A DNA stretch of 7,107 nucleotides from Rickettsiales bacterium (GTDB lineage: Bacteria; Pseudomonadota; Alphaproteobacteria; Rickettsiales; Anaplasmataceae): NCBI GenBank assembly GCA_031286185.1, contig JAITUS010000052.1:1-7107 (forward strand). The letters run 5' to 3'. This document shows, one piece after another, positions 6,552 through 7,107 of this stretch. The position numbers were made by a program, and so were the translations under genes. Below the pieces are notes generated by a model. The model made no database searches and had not been told where the DNA came from. It saw nothing but the letters and a program-made list of their open reading frames with translations. Position 1 is the stretch's first letter, and every line of letters begins with the position of its first letter.

Positions 6552-6701
6552 ATGATAATGAATAATACAAAAAAGAATAAGGAAAAAGAAGAAGAGAGAA
6601 AAAGATTGGCAAAAGCTTTAAAGCAAAATATTCTAAAAAGAAAAAAGCAGCAACAGGGTAGAAAAAATGCCAGAACTACCGGAAATGGAAGTGATATCTA
6701 A
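6552..6701 (+). CDS. Small lysine-rich protein overlapping the mutM start
   Basis: A 49-residue ORF (MIMNNTKKNKEKEEERKR ... GNGSDI), also startable at the second ATG (6558). It is strongly basic, with a RLAKALKQNILKRKKQQ helix at residues 18-34 like that of short conserved hypothetical proteins in many alphaproteobacteria, recalled rather than searched. An AGGA lies ten bases before the first ATG, directly beside the tRNA. Its last 35 bases overlap the 5' end of mutM in another frame, so translation of the two could be coupled; the mutM ribosome binding site lies inside this ORF. A chance ORF in A-rich sequence is the alternative, though the codon make-up with alternating charged residues and the tight overlap favour a real gene. 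Function unknown. Confidence 0.6.
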   Translation: MIMNNTKKNKEKEEERKRLAKALKQNILKRKKQQQGRKNARTTGNGSDI

Positions 6702-7107
6702 CTTTTTGTTTGATAAAGTAAAAAACAAGCAAATAAGCAGTGTTACAGTTAATAATTGGAATTTACGTGTACCAATAACAAAAAATATCGATGATGCGTT
6801 AAAAGGTAAAGGTATAAACGATATCAAGCGTAGAGGTAAATACATAATCTGGAATACAGATAATGATATAGCCGTCATCATACATCTTGGCATGAGCGGA
6901 AAGCTTATATACGCTGAAGATAATCAAGTGCAGAATAAACATGATCACGTGATATTTTTGTTTTCCGACAATACTTCAATAATCTTTAATGATCCAAGAA
7001 GGTTTGGATTGGTTGTCGTTTTAAACAAAGCACAAGAAGTAAATTTTTTTAATGACTTTGGAATAGAGCCTCTCACAGATGAATTCAGTGGAGGCTATTT
7101 ACAGAAG
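6667..7107 (+). CDS. mutM: Formamidopyrimidine-DNA glycosylase Fpg/MutM, N-terminal part
   Basis: The first 147 residues of an enzyme normally about 270 long; the rest is beyond the window. It removes 8-oxoguanine and formamidopyrimidines from DNA and nicks the abasic site. The catalytic N-terminus MPELPE is intact, with Pro2 as the Schiff-base nucleophile (after Met removal) and Glu3. Also present are the beta-hairpin lysine (Lys58 in KRRGKY), HLGMSG (73-78), a K-H-D-H segment (91-94) and NDPRRFG (108-114), which holds the void-filling Arg and Phe. The H2TH and zinc-finger domains lie outside. AGGG eight bases upstream of the ATG supports the start. It overlaps the small basic ORF upstream and is probably co-transcribed with it. 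Met7 in place of the usual Val in PELPEV is unusual but conservative. Confidence 0.95.
   Translation, partial: MPELPEMEVISNFLFDKVKNKQISSVTVNNWNLRVPITKNIDDALKGKGINDIKRRGKYIIWNTDNDIAVIIHLGMSGKLIYAEDNQVQNKHDHVIFLFSDNTSIIFNDPRRFGLVVVLNKAQEVNFFNDFGIEPLTDEFSGGYLQK

Noticed and set aside
6430..6612. 60-residue minus-strand ORF with SSSLGNGT-like sequence
   Set aside because: It is the translation of the tRNA-Thr gene and its flanks; the cloverleaf explains the sequence.

Overview
The window looks like part of an AT-rich chromosome from an obligate intracellular alphaproteobacterium of the Rickettsiales, most likely Wolbachia. This rests on memory of protein families, not a search: the TsaD, Fpg/MutM and type I secretion ATPase sequences have a Wolbachia-like character, the tRNA has no encoded CCA, and remnants of an IS5-type element and of a Rpn/PD-(D/E)XK 'transposase' family sit among housekeeping genes, as is common there.

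Layout, left to right. At 1-112 (minus) is the left end of an IS5-like insertion sequence with the first codons of its transposase. It appears to have landed, at a TTA target, inside a gene whose 5' part survives as a 105-residue ORF (101-418, minus). Divergent from it, with a good sigma-70-like promoter, is an intact phosphomannomutase/phosphoglucomutase (560-1906, plus). It faces a type I secretion ABC ATPase/permease of the PrtD type (1939-3681, minus, GTG start). Upstream of that on the same strand is tsaD (3857-4864, minus, GTG start), for the t6A37 tRNA modification. Upstream of tsaD is a gene broken by a -1 frameshift (4936-5672, minus). It has a degenerate zinc-protease-like motif in which the first His is Arg.

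After a 213-bp gap comes a second broken gene (5886-6414, plus). Its C-terminal half matches the tail of Wolbachia Rpn-family nucleases and its N-terminal half is of unknown origin; the last 40 codons are in another frame. Next are tRNA-Thr(GGU) (6465-6537, minus) and a small lysine-rich ORF (6552-6701, plus) that overlaps the start of mutM/fpg (6667 to the window end, plus, partial).

No operon linking functionally related genes is visible. The pattern is intact housekeeping genes (sugar-phosphate mutase, tRNA modification, tRNA, base-excision repair, protein export) separated by decaying accessory genes. I see no CRISPR array, defence island or clearly new multi-gene system. The most useful second-look items are the IS junction, the two frameshifted genes, the lost His of the HExxH-like motif, a replaced substrate-contact Lys in the mutase, and the small ORF overlapping mutM.
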